Source: Candidatus Parcubacteria bacterium
GTDB taxonomy: Bacteria > Patescibacteriota > Patescibacteriia > PEXW01
Length of the DNA: 49,939 nucleotides
Assembly: GCA_003597955.1 (NCBI GenBank)
Contig: QZJU01000012.1
Span: forward strand, 1-49,939
Reading direction: 5' to 3'
Below are positions 8,321 to 17,000 of the stretch, one piece after another (the stretch's first letter is position 1; each line of letters starts with the position of its first letter). The notes under the pieces are model-generated. The model was given only the letters and a program-made list of their open reading frames with translations. It was not told where the DNA came from and did not search any database. A program made the translations under genes and the position numbers.

Positions 8321-8641
8321 CTAGCTGCCGCAAATTCTGTTCATTTCATTGTAATATTGGATTTTCTCCCACTGTCCTCTTTTTAGTTCAATTTCAGTCT
8401 TTTCATGAAAAGGGCAGAACCCCTTTTTGCTACTTATTGCGTAACATTGAGGACAGTAATAAATTTCTTGGTCAAATTTTGGGTTTGAAGAATCGGGCAT
8501 TATTCGAATGCCGACTTTCGGAAACCGATTCTGATACTTATACCTTTTGCGGCAATAGCGGAAAACCGTAAACAGAAAAAGCAAACTTAAGCTGATATAG
8601 AGGGCCGGGTGCACATTCAGCAGCCAATTCAAAGGCTTCAT
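8321..8641 (-). CDS. Membrane-anchored protein with a possible zinc site
   Basis: 106 residues: an N-terminal membrane helix (about 10-27), a basic stretch, then YYCPQC...GFCPFH, a CxxC...CxxH pattern that could bind zinc. The family is not recognised. The start is secure because AAGGAGG (8653-8647) lies 5 nt upstream of the ATG. It is transcribed toward the terminator shared with the subtilase operon. Confidence 0.7.
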   Translation of the reverse strand: MKPLNWLLNVHPALYISLSLLFLFTVFRYCRKRYKYQNRFPKVGIRIMPDSSNPKFDQEIYYCPQCYAISSKKGFCPFHEKTEIELKRGQWEKIQYYNEMNRICGS

Positions 8642-8689
8642 TTTATCCTCCTTTTTTGAAGAGCGCTTTTGTTGCCTTTGAATTTAGCA

Positions 8690-8718
8690 TTGAAATTTTT
8701 ATCGGTCAAATGTATAGT
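8690..8718 (+). promoter_or_regulatory. Sigma-70-like promoter of the C39-like peptidase gene
   Basis: TTGAAA (8690-8695), 17-nt spacer, TATAGT (8713-8718). Transcription should begin near 8725, so nearly the whole 5' UTR is the hairpin described next. Confidence 0.65.
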
Positions 8719-8719
8719 G

Positions 8720-8749
8720 AATCAAAGGCTTTTTAAAGTTTGATTTTTT
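8720..8749 (+). terminator. Hairpin plus T run directly before the start codon
   Basis: AATCAAA (8720-8726) pairs with TTTGATT (8739-8745), followed by TTTT and then immediately the ATG at 8750. Internal CTTT/AAAG can extend the stem. No ribosome-binding site is present. It may attenuate, protect the 5' end, or present the start codon. Confidence 0.5.
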
Positions 8750-9211
8750 ATGTATCTGAAGCTTCCGTATTTTAAGCAAATTAATGGCTACGCTTGCGGT
8801 CCCGCAGTCTTGCAGATGCTTTTGCGGCATTATGGTATTGCCAAAAGCCAAAAAACCCTATTCAGGCAAGCCAAAACAAATTCCAAGGTCGGCACTTCAA
8901 CCACTAATATGGTTAAAGTTCTTAAAGCTTATGGTTTGAAGACGCGTGAATTTAATTCGGCAAATTTTGACATTCTGACACGGGAAATCAAAAAATCGCA
9001 GCCGATTCTTGTGAAATATTTAGAACCGGGAGAAAATGAAGTCCATTATGCCATAGTGTTAGGCTTGAAAAGAGAGAATTTGATTTTGAACGATCCCTGG
9101 CACGGCCGGGCATACGCTTTCCCCAAAAAAGCTTTCAGATTGCGATGGCGTAACCTTAAACACCCAAAAAGATTATCCGGCTGGTTTTTAACGGTTTTGG
9201 CAAAAAAATGA
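8750..9211 (+). CDS. C39-like papain-fold cysteine peptidase
   Basis: 153 residues with the full C39-type set: Gln10 (oxyanion), Cys16 in GYACGPAV, His99 in HYAIVLG and Asp115 in NDPW. C39 peptidases cut leader peptides at double-glycine sites when fused to ABC transporters; this is a free-standing domain with no transporter partner and no signal peptide. It probably acts in the cytoplasm on an unknown substrate. The start ATG follows a 5' UTR hairpin. Confidence 0.8.
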   Translation: MYLKLPYFKQINGYACGPAVLQMLLRHYGIAKSQKTLFRQAKTNSKVGTSTTNMVKVLKAYGLKTREFNSANFDILTREIKKSQPILVKYLEPGENEVHYAIVLGLKRENLILNDPWHGRAYAFPKKAFRLRWRNLKHPKRLSGWFLTVLAKK

Positions 9212-9243
9212 AAAATTTTACCTTCGGCAGATAAGGGCTACCC

Positions 9244-9271
9244 TTGACAAATCCTGCAGATCTGCTAAGCT
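9244..9271 (+). promoter_or_regulatory. Promoter of the structured RNA gene
   Basis: A perfect TTGACA (9244-9249), 16-nt spacer, and an extended -10, TGC followed by TAAGCT (9266-9271). Predicted start is near 9278-9280. Confidence 0.65.
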
Positions 9272-9278
9272 CATTTGC

Positions 9279-9644
9279 TTGGTTCTTTAAAGTAAAAAAT
9301 ATTGAGAAGGGCGTGCCGATTACAGTTGCCAGCATGATTACAAAGATAGCGTTGGCGCTTTACCGAACGCAGGCCAAAAAAGCCTTTGGTGATGACCCCA
9401 GCCAGCAAAAAAGCCGGTCGGAATGCTCTACCAGAGGCACTTAAACCCCGCGGGTTCGCCCGCCTGCCATAAATGGCATGTCGGGCAGGTCCGCTGTTCT
9501 GTTCAGGCTAAATGCCTGGTTTCCGCGCAACATCAGACTTGTAACCTAGTTTAGCGGTGGCACGCCCTTCTCTTACTCCGGATTTAAAAAACCAGCAAGA
9601 TTTATCTTTAGCCGTTTAAAGCAATTTGAACGGCTTTTCTTTTT
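9279..9644 (+). ncRNA. Unidentified structured noncoding RNA
   Basis: A transcription unit with its own promoter and terminator but no credible ORF. A perfect 14-bp helix (9304-9317 with 9559-9572) closes a 269-nt domain. Inside are TTACAA/TTGTAA (9338-9343 with 9539-9544) and hairpins GCGTT/AACGC (9349-9370), AGGC/GCCT (9371-9385), GCGGG-TTCG-CCCGC (9450-9463), GCCA-TAAA-TGGC (9466-9477) and CAGGC/GCCTG (9504-9518). I looked for hallmarks of tmRNA, RNase P RNA, SRP RNA, 6S RNA and group I introns and saw none. This 608-nt gene-free stretch is therefore occupied by an RNA of unknown family, about 365 nt long. Confidence 0.65.
9610..9644 (+). terminator. Intrinsic terminator of the structured RNA
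   Basis: An 11-bp stem (9610-9620 with 9625-9635, one G-U) capped by a GCAA tetraloop and followed by TTTCTTTTT. Confidence 0.85.
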
Positions 9645-9645
9645 G

Positions 9646-9750
9646 ACCCAGCACCACTTTTCAAAAAGATGTTTAATGCTAATTAAGGATATTTTGCCGG
9701 ATTAATATCTATATTGTGAAGAGATATTATCATTGAAAGTGGTGCTGGGT
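9646..9750. repeat. 15-bp perfect inverted repeat around a 75-nt AT-rich core
   Basis: ACCCAGCACCACTTT (9646-9660) is the exact reverse complement of 9736-9750. The core has further GATATT/AATATC pairing. It has the shape of a MITE-like element or a long 5' hairpin. The right arm runs into TTGACA (9750-9755), which with TAAGGT (9773-9778) could be the promoter of the next gene. Confidence 0.65.
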
Positions 9751-9819
9751 TGACAAAGCAGAATGTCCGTGTTAAGGTTGCGGCGGAAATTTAGCTCATT
9801 AAAAAAATTGGAGGTGTAC

Positions 9820-10236
9820 ATGGGACGCTGTTACGAAATACCCGAAACCCTTATTGCTGAACTTTTGAGCGTGCTGGAAAAGCATTACCAAAAATGGCAT
9901 TGGCGAGGCAAAAATAATAGTTGGGGCGAAGAGTGTAAAGTAAAGACCGAAGAGCCACAGACCAAATTTCTCATCACTTTGAGAAAAAACAGGTACGGTG
10001 AGATTTTTATCGTCATTATTGATTCCGCCGAAAAATTAGGCTGGCGAAGCGTGTTAGATTACGAAATTCGCCAAGACGGTGTCTTGCTTGGCCGCGCCCA
10101 AGTTTTGTTTGAAAGGCTTATGAAGGTGGCGAGTTTTTCCACGATTCGCCAATTTAAGAAACGGCGTGGACCAGTGTTATTGGAAACGATTTCAAAGGCT
10201 ATCGAGATGCTAGATTCAGCCGGTTCGAAAAGCTGA
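9820..10236 (+). CDS. Hypothetical protein (138 aa)
   Basis: A soluble, mixed alpha/beta-looking protein with no membrane segment and no motif I recognise. The ATG at 9820 is chosen because GGAGG (9810-9814) lies 5 nt upstream; an upstream in-frame ATG at 9763 lacks such a site and would overlap the promoter. Tryptophan-rich near residues 25-35 (KWHWRGKNNSW). It ends before an intrinsic terminator. Confidence 0.7.
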   Translation: MGRCYEIPETLIAELLSVLEKHYQKWHWRGKNNSWGEECKVKTEEPQTKFLITLRKNRYGEIFIVIIDSAEKLGWRSVLDYEIRQDGVLLGRAQVLFERLMKVASFSTIRQFKKRRGPVLLETISKAIEMLDSAGSKS

Positions 10237-10270
10237 AATTCGTGTCTGTTGTCCATTACTAACGCAGTCG

Positions 10271-10306
10271 AAACCGCAGGCTTATTTTTCAAGTTTGCGG
10301 TTTTTT
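10271..10306 (+). terminator. Intrinsic terminator
   Basis: AAACCGCA (10271-10278) pairs with TGCGGTTT (10296-10303) and is followed by further T residues. Confidence 0.75.
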
Positions 10307-10495
10307 ATCAGCCTCCGTCACAATCTCCCAGCGTTAGCTTAAGGAATGAAGGCGGTACCAATTGATCAAGTTAATTCCGAAGAATATAGCTGCGCTTCGG
10401 CTGATTCCGCACAAAGAGAGCAGACTGATAACCCGCCGTAGCCCTTGGCGAAGGCGGGTATGAGGCTGGCACTATGGACACAAGCCCTTGAAGCT
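10307..10495. other. Noncoding segment with nested inverted repeats
   Basis: The 189 nt between the terminator and the thrS stop hold no credible gene. CAGCCTC near 10310 can pair with GAGGCTG near 10462. Inside are CGAAG/CTTCG and a palindrome ACCCGCC (10431-10437) with GGCGGGT (10453-10459). The last may serve as 3'-end structure for thrS or be a dispersed palindromic repeat. No promoter of good quality was seen. Confidence 0.4.
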
Positions 10496-12247
10496 TCACT
10501 TCTTCATTTTTATCCGTTCAATCAAATCTTTCAAGAATTCGAGTTTAGCCATAACCTTGAGCGCTTTTTTGCCCCGAATCCGAATCATCAGCTTCCCGGT
10601 ATTTTTTTCCTTTTCGCCAATCACCAGGATGTAGGGGACTTTTTGTTTTTCCGCCGCGCGGATTTTGTAGCCAACGGTTTCATTATCGCCATAAAGCTCC
10701 ACTCGGATTTGAGACCGAAGGAATTCCTGGAAAAGTTTTTTGGCAAAAGACTTGTGCGCCTTGCCGACCGGAATAATCGCCACTTGGACGGGCGAGAGCC
10801 AGAGCGGGAATGCGCCGGCGTAGTGCTCAATCAGAAAAGCAATGGTTCTTTCCAAGCAGCCGATGGAAGCCCGGTGAATAACGATTGGTTCGCGCTCTTT
10901 GCCGCGATTGTCAATGTAGCGCAGGTTAAAGCGCTTTGGCATAACAAAGTCGTATTGCACGGTAAAAGCGGTTTCTTCCTGGCCGTTGATTTTTTTGACT
11001 TGCACATCAATTTTCGGGCCGTAAAAAGCCGCCTCGGCTGGCGCCTCATAGAACGGCGCCTTGGTTTTTTTCAGGATTTTTCGTAAAACATTTTCCGCGT
11101 ATTCCCAGGCTCTGTCGTCTTTATAATATTTTTTTTGATCCTGCCGATCGCCTAAAGACAGGCGATAGCGGTAATCCAAGCCTTTTTTCAAACCCAAGAT
11201 TTTATTGCTTGAATCTATAAATCTTAAAACATTTTCAATCTCCTTTTCTACTTGGTCAGCCGTGCAAAAAATATGGGCGTCCACCAGAGTGAACATTCTC
11301 ACACGCATTAAGCCGGTCAGTTCGCCGCTTTTTTCATAGCGGAATTGGGGGGAAATTTCCGCATAACGCAAAGGCAATTCCTTGTAGCTGCGAGGCCGGC
11401 TGGCGAAAAGCATAAAATGGTGCGGGCAGGTCATGGGCCGCAAGATCAGCTCTTCTTCATCCACGCGCATCGGCGGGTACATTGTGTCTTTGTAATACGG
11501 ATAATGCCCCGAGGTTTTATACAGCTCGGTTTTAGCCAAAGGCGGAGTAAAAACATGTTGGTAGCCGCGTTTGACTTCTTCATCAACAATAAATCTTTCC
11601 AGCTCGCGCCGGATCACGCTGCCTTTGGGCGTGAGCAAGGGCAGGCCCTTGCCCACCAATTCGGAAAATGCGAATAAATCTAGATTTTGGCCTAAAATTC
11701 GGTGGTCTCTTTTCTTCGCCTCGGCTTGCTGGGCTAAGTAAGCACCCAGGATTTTTTTGTTTTCAAATGCCACCCCGTAAATACGAGTCAGCATTTTATT
11801 TTTTTCGCTGCCGCGCCAATATGCGCCCGCCAAGTGCGTTAATCGAAAACCGTCCGCAGGAATTTCCTTAGTGGAGATGACATGCGGACCCGAACAGAGA
11901 TCCAGGAATTGGCCACTTTCGTAAAAAGTGATGGGTTTTTTTGCCTTTTCAAGTTCCGTCACCAGTTCAAGCTTGAATTTTTGTCGACCAAGCAGGTTTC
12001 GGGCTTCGGCAGGAGTCTTGTTCAGTTGGCGAAAGCTTAAATTTTGGCTGATCAGTCTTTTAATATGTTTTTCTAACTTTGGCAAATCTGTTTCGGAGAT
12101 TTTTTCCGGCAGGTCAAAGTCGTAATAAAAGCCGTTTTCAATAACCGGACCTATACCCAATTTTGCTTGCGGGAATTTTTCTAAAACCGCCATTGCCAGC
12201 AGATGGGAAAGCGAGTGTCGAATTTTATGCAGTTGTTCAGTGGTCAT
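10496..12247 (-). CDS. thrS: Threonyl-tRNA synthetase (without TGS domain)
   Basis: 583 residues against about 640 in E. coli. The N-terminal TGS domain is missing and the protein opens directly in the second additional (editing) domain with HSLSHLLA (HxxxH) and DLCSGPH, so post-transfer editing is probably retained. The class II catalytic domain follows, with the MTCPHHF zinc/active-site segment, LPLRYAEISPQFRYE (motif 2) and VIHRASIGCLERTIAFLIEHYAGAF near motif 3 (split here only in description), then the anticodon-binding domain. There is no ribosome-binding site at the ATG. The gene is preceded by a T-box-like leader with its own promoter, so it is probably induced when tRNA-Thr is uncharged. 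Confidence 0.95.
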   Translation of the reverse strand: MTTEQLHKIRHSLSHLLAMAVLEKFPQAKLGIGPVIENGFYYDFDLPEKISETDLPKLEKHIKRLISQNLSFRQLNKTPAEARNLLGRQKFKLELVTELEKAKKPITFYESGQFLDLCSGPHVISTKEIPADGFRLTHLAGAYWRGSEKNKMLTRIYGVAFENKKILGAYLAQQAEAKKRDHRILGQNLDLFAFSELVGKGLPLLTPKGSVIRRELERFIVDEEVKRGYQHVFTPPLAKTELYKTSGHYPYYKDTMYPPMRVDEEELILRPMTCPHHFMLFASRPRSYKELPLRYAEISPQFRYEKSGELTGLMRVRMFTLVDAHIFCTADQVEKEIENVLRFIDSSNKILGLKKGLDYRYRLSLGDRQDQKKYYKDDRAWEYAENVLRKILKKTKAPFYEAPAEAAFYGPKIDVQVKKINGQEETAFTVQYDFVMPKRFNLRYIDNRGKEREPIVIHRASIGCLERTIAFLIEHYAGAFPLWLSPVQVAIIPVGKAHKSFAKKLFQEFLRSQIRVELYGDNETVGYKIRAAEKQKVPYILVIGEKEKNTGKLMIRIRGKKALKVMAKLEFLKDLIERIKMKK

Positions 12248-12260
12248 ATATTTAGATTAT

Positions 12261-12465
12261 AAAATAAACCCAAAGTTTTCGCTTTGGGGTCCAGTTTTGT
12301 CAGGCTTTATTAGTAGGCTGATTGTTTGGACGGTTCCACCCAATTTTCTCTGCCTTTTTGGGCAAAGACGCTTTTTCGCCTTCGGAATTAGACCGAAAAT
12401 CAAGAACAGTTTCCCCAGAAATCATTTTGGGGAAGGATGGTTGGTAGCCATCCCAATTTTCCGTT
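12261..12465 (-). promoter_or_regulatory. T-box-like threonine riboswitch upstream of thrS
   Basis: Read on the minus strand. A hairpin GGATGG/CCATCC (12453-12448 with 12440-12435) shows ACC, a Thr codon, in its loop (12445-12443) followed by a purine. Hairpins follow at 12434-12411, 12397-12381 and 12368-12347. The antiterminator matches the canonical form: TTGGG (12343-12339), the 7-nt bulge TGGAACC, GTCC (12331-12328), then GGAC (12292-12289) and CCCAA (12288-12284). The competing terminator CCCAAAG/CTTTGGG with TTTATTTT uses the same CCCAA. The TGGA bulge fits a tRNA ending UCCA, and both tRNA-Thr genes in this window have discriminator U. Stem I is very short compared with classical T-boxes. 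Confidence 0.8.
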
Positions 12466-12470
12466 TTCAA

Positions 12471-12499
12471 ACTATACCGTAAACTCGCGGTTCTGGCAA
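12471..12499 (-). promoter_or_regulatory. Promoter of the thrS leader
   Basis: TTGCCA (12499-12494), exactly 17 nt, then TATAGT (12476-12471); each box matches consensus at five of six positions. Transcription would begin a few nt before the specifier hairpin. Confidence 0.7.
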
Positions 12500-12509
12500 T
12501 AACCAGCCG

Positions 12510-12857
12510 CTAAGCCGCTCTTTTTCGGGAGTAAAAAATATCCTCGGCGCGTTTTTTTGCCGCGGAGTTGATTTCCGCGTGCGTGAGCTTGCTGCCGTCA
12601 TAATCCGCCTCAAAATCCGTTAGGGCTTCGTGTTTTTGACTGACCTCAGCGTCAGCCAGCTCCTCCCGGCTGTAAAATTCTTGCCATTCTGCGTCGGGAG
12701 TTTTTGGGTTTTTTTCCAATTCCGCCTTCTCGGTCAGTAGAAGCAATTGTCCGGTCTTTGCCTCGATTAAAGCATCAACCAGGTTTTGGTAATTTAAAGT
12801 TTGGTCAATGTTAGCTTCCGGCTTCTCGACTGTCGGCGCGTTTTCGAAGGGTTGCAT
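12510..12857 (-). CDS. Hypothetical acidic protein (115 aa)
   Basis: A soluble, strongly acidic and probably helical protein rich in Glu, Ala and Lys, without recognised motifs or membrane segments. It lies 22 nt after the baseplate-J-like gene and in the same direction as dnaE, so it is probably the last gene of that unit. No clear ribosome-binding site. GCGGCTGG/CCAG-CCGC pairing right after the stop may end the transcript, although it lacks a T run. Confidence 0.6.
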   Translation of the reverse strand: MQPFENAPTVEKPEANIDQTLNYQNLVDALIEAKTGQLLLLTEKAELEKNPKTPDAEWQEFYSREELADAEVSQKHEALTDFEADYDGSKLTHAEINSAAKKRAEDIFYSRKRAA

Positions 12858-12879
12858 ATTTTTTAAATTATTTTTATAG

Positions 12880-14073
12880 TTATTCTCCCCGCTGGATTTC
12901 CAAGCGAAGTTTTTTGGCGTCCGAAGGAACTTTTTTTACCCAAAATGGGGTAATCTCAACGGCGATGTTGGAAATCGCCGGGTTTTGCGTCAACAATTTT
13001 TCAATCTCCGCTTGATTTTTGCCCACATAGGTTGAAGGTTGAAAAAGAGCGTGGCTAGGCGCCGGTGCGGTTTTGCCTTTGGCCATCAACTCGAATTCGG
13101 CCTTCGCTTTTGTCGCGTCATAGGCACTGACTTTAAAAAGAAAATCCTGAGTGTTTAGCGTCAATAATTGCAGCTCTTGGGTTAATGTGGAATTCAAAAG
13201 TTCTTCCGCCGCTTTCCTTAATTCAGTTTCGGCAACTGCCACGCCCACGGTTTTCACGGTCAATTTCAAAGTGTAATTGCTTTTTTGCTCACCGATTTTC
13301 GGTCCAGACCGGGCCGTGGTTTGGGCATAAATCATGCCGGGTAGTAATTTTTTTCCTTCAGGCACCAGTTTTTGGAGTTCGGGCTCGGCTTGAGCAATGG
13401 CGGTCTGTTTTAATTCTGCCTCGGCGTTGGCCAATTCATTGGCGGTCAAGCCAGATGTGCCCGAGCTTGTTTGGCTTGTTTCCCCATAAAAATTTTCTGC
13501 AGCTACACCGTAAATTTTATCCTGCAGACCCAGCCATAATCCTGGAATCGTAAAACGGGTGTTTTTGGCGAGCGCGCCTTTTTCGCCAGCCTCATCGGCG
13601 ATTATCAAAGTCGTTACGCTGCTGCCGGCCGGTACATCTACTCTTGCCTGCGTTCGAAAAATTAAACCGTCAGGGGATTGGAAACGAGTGCCTGCCTGTA
13701 AAGGTTGGGTTTTGGAGTAACTGTTGATAATTTTGACATTACCTCGGGCTTTGCCTTGAAAAGTCGGGGTTTCGGCCGGAGTTTCTCCGGCGGTCTCGGC
13801 TTGGGCTTCAAAAGTCTTTTCCACCTCAACGTTTTTTTCCAAAAAAACCGCTGGCAGGTCAGTGCCGACCGGTGTGACGGCGGCGGTTAAAGTCGTTTTG
13901 GCCTCGGAAGTCTGCGGAATCCAAGTAAAGGCCACCCGGCTTTGGCCTGTGGCCAGAAAAATCACTCCGGCCAAGATTAAAATGGCGAGAATTAAAAAAC
14001 CAATTGCCAGGAAGCGTTGTTTGGGCGTTGTGGCGGGTTTATTTTGAGTTAGATTATGGGTTTGGCTAGGCAT
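12880..14073 (-). CDS. Membrane-anchored baseplate-J-like protein
   Basis: 397 residues: a short cytoplasmic N-terminus, one membrane helix (about 25-45), then a large extracytoplasmic region. The segment with NSYSKTQPLQAGTRFQSPDG and VPAGSSV, followed by a TIPGL-like stretch, resembles the proteins annotated baseplate J/gp47-like in Patescibacteria. The C-terminus has a PASTA-like or repeat-like region. Its role is unknown; a surface or envelope structure is likely. It begins 1 nt after the dnaE stop, so translation is probably coupled. Confidence 0.6.
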   Translation of the reverse strand: MPSQTHNLTQNKPATTPKQRFLAIGFLILAILILAGVIFLATGQSRVAFTWIPQTSEAKTTLTAAVTPVGTDLPAVFLEKNVEVEKTFEAQAETAGETPAETPTFQGKARGNVKIINSYSKTQPLQAGTRFQSPDGLIFRTQARVDVPAGSSVTTLIIADEAGEKGALAKNTRFTIPGLWLGLQDKIYGVAAENFYGETSQTSSGTSGLTANELANAEAELKQTAIAQAEPELQKLVPEGKKLLPGMIYAQTTARSGPKIGEQKSNYTLKLTVKTVGVAVAETELRKAAEELLNSTLTQELQLLTLNTQDFLFKVSAYDATKAKAEFELMAKGKTAPAPSHALFQPSTYVGKNQAEIEKLLTQNPAISNIAVEITPFWVKKVPSDAKKLRLEIQRGE

Positions 14074-14074
14074 A

Positions 14075-17000
14075 TTATTGAAAGCTTAAATTTTCATTTC
14101 CCACCAGTCTAATCAGATCCGGCCAGACAGATTGGCGGTTTACTTTTAGGTTGGTTTTAATCTTTTTTTCACCCGACCCGTTTTGTGTAAGTATTTCCAC
14201 GGGGGTGGCTCCCGGGTGGGCCTCCAGAATTGATTTTAAGGTTTTAAATTTTTCTTTATCGATTTTTGCCTGAAGCTTGATGGTTAAAGGCTGATGGTTG
14301 GGCTGTTGGTTAGCGTAATCTTGCAAGGCCTTGGTGTCCAGTTCTCGCGCAGTATTAGCGAGAAATTTGATTTCCCCGTCTTTGTCGGAAACCTTGCCCT
14401 CCATTATAACCAGGCGGCCCTCTCGCCACAGTTCGTTAGTTTGCTGGAGAAGTTTTGGGAAGATCAGAGCTTCCACTCCACCAACAGCATCTTCAATTTT
14501 CACAAAAAGCATGGAATCGTTTTTTTTCGTGAGGATTTTTTGGATTTTGGAAACCACGCCGCCCACTCTGACCCGCTCATCGCCCAAGCGCTCGGCCAAT
14601 TGGTTCAAGGGCGTGGCGATTAAACCTAAATCCGCTTGGTAGGCCCTTAAGGGGTGATCAGACAGATATAAACCCATTAGCTCTTTTTCCCATTGCAGGC
14701 ATTGGTTTTTGGTGGCGGGTTCAAAGGGTTTTAGCCTTAATTTCGGAGCATGGCCATCGGGCAGATCCGAAAATAGGGAAATTTGGTTGCTGACATTCGA
14801 TTGGCTGGCGGTTTTATTGAACTGTAAAAGGGTTTCTAAGTTACCCAAGAGTTGGCCCCTTTCGCCAAAACGGTCCAAAGCTCCGGATTTAATCAGGCTT
14901 TCCAAGGCTTTTTTGTTAAAGTCTTTTACCTGAACTCGGCCAAGCAGGTCCTCCAATGATCTATACGGACCATTGGCTTTTCGTTCGTGCACGATAGTTT
15001 TCACAACATTTTCGCCAACATTTTTTATAGCCGTCAAGCCAAAGCGGATGGTTTGCGTGGGATTTTTGGTTTGGGGATCATAGACTGCCGTAAAGGTTGA
15101 GTAGCTTTCGTTGATGTCTGGGGGCAAGACTCGAATGCCCATGGCACGGCATTCGTCAATTTCAATGGCAATGCGGTCAATCGAACCGTGGTCGCCGGTA
15201 AGCAAAGCTGCCATAAAAGCCTCAGGCTCGTGGGTCTTGAAAAAAGCGGTCTGATAGGCAATAAGGGCGTAGCAGGCGGCGTGCGACCGGTTAAAGCCGT
15301 ACCGGGCGAAAGGCTCGATAAAATCAAAGACCTTTTCCGCCGTGTTTTTCTTTATGCCATTTTTGACGCAACCATTTATGAATTTTTCCCTTTGCTCTTT
15401 TAAAAGCTTTGCGATTTTTTTGCCCACCGCTTTTCTGAGGACATCGGCTTCACCTAAGGTAAAGCCCGCTAGGTCACGGGCGATTTCCATAATTTGCTCT
15501 TGGTAAACTGCCACACCGTAGGTTTTTTCTAAAATTGGTTTCAGCTTAGGATGGAGATAATTGGCGGTCTTGCGGCCGTGCTTTCGGGCGATAAAATCCG
15601 GAATGAACTCCATAGGCCCCGGTCGATATAAAGACACCATGGCGATCAGATCTTCCAGTTGAGTAGGTTTCAATTCTTTTAAATAGCGTCGCATGCCCGA
15701 AGATTCAAATTGAAATATGCCGATAGTATGCCCGGCTTGGAGCAATTCAAAAACCTTTTTATCATTCAGAGGCAATTTGTCCATGTCGTAATTCTTGCCT
15801 TGGGCTTTCTGAACTATTTCAATAGTTTGCTCTAGAACCGTCAGGTTTCGCAAACCTAAGAAATCCATTTTCAAAAGCCCGAGATCTTCAATTGGATGCA
15901 GGGAATATTGGGTGATTATAGTATCGTCGTCCGGACCCGCGTGTTGCAAAGGAACTTGTTCCATCAAGGGTTCTTTGGTAATCACTACGCCGCAGGCATG
16001 AACCGAGGCGTGGCGCGCCACGCCTTCCAGGCGCGCCGCCGTGTTTAGAAGTTTTTGGCCATCCAGGTCATTCTGCATAATTTCCTTGAGTTCGGGCACG
16101 GTGGCCAAAGCTTGGGGCAGGGCGGTAAACATTGGAATGAGCTTGGCAACCCTGTCGCAATAGGCGTAAGGGAAACCCATGACCCGGCCAACATCGCGCA
16201 CGGCGGCGCGCGCCGCCATTGTGCCGAAGGTTATAATTTGCGCCACATGATCTTCCCCGTATTTTTCCGCGACATACCGCAGGACATCGTCTCGCCGGGT
16301 GTCAGCAAAATCAAGGTCAATATCCGGCATGGAGATTCTCTCCGGGTTTAGAAATCTTTCAAACAGCAGATCATAGGCCAGCGGATCTACATTCGTGATG
16401 TTGGTCAGATAGGAGACGATCGAACCGGCAGCCGACCCTCGGCCCGGACCCACGACAATCTGATTGTTTTTCGCCCAATTTACAAAATCCTGAACAATTA
16501 AGAAATAGCTAGCAAAGCCGGTTTTTTCTATCACGCCTAGCTCGTAATTGAGGCGTTCCAGTATTTTCGGTTCTTTTACCCTGCCCGGGTAGCGTTTCGG
16601 CAGACCGGTTAAAGCCAGTTTTCGCAAATAGCTGTCCGCGGTTTCACCCTTTGGCACCTCAAAATGGGGGAGCTGGGTATTGCCCAGCGGCAGCTCGAAA
16701 TTGCAGCGTTCCGCGATTTTTAAAGAATTGGAAATAACCTCGGGATTTTTTGGAAAGGCTTTTTGGAATTCCGCCTCGGTCAGCATGCTCACATTAACGC
16801 CTTTGTAAGTCATGCGTTTGGGATCATCCATGGTCGTTCGAGTTTGAATGGCCAACAGCACATCTTGAATGTCCGCGTCATTTTCGGACAAATAGTGAAC
16901 ATCGTTGGTAGCCACGACGCCGAGATTGAATTTTTTTGCCAACTGAAAAATCACTTCATTTACCCTGACTTGGTCGTCAATTTTCAAATGAGGCTGAACT

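Noticed and set aside
9244-9444. 66-aa ORF in the RNA gene
   Set aside because: It starts inside the promoter, has no ribosome-binding site, and runs through strongly paired RNA sequence; the composition is not protein-like.
9279-9644. tmRNA, RNase P RNA, 6S or SRP RNA for the orphan RNA
   Set aside because: No T-arm-like GGTTCGAATCC with CCA end, no GAGGAAAGTCC or ACAGAA of RNase P, no GGAAGGAAGCAGC of SRP RNA, and too many internal hairpins for 6S.
10445-11086. 213-aa plus-strand ORF opposite thrS
   Set aside because: It is antisense to the conserved C-terminal half of ThrRS, so it is a shadow of that gene.
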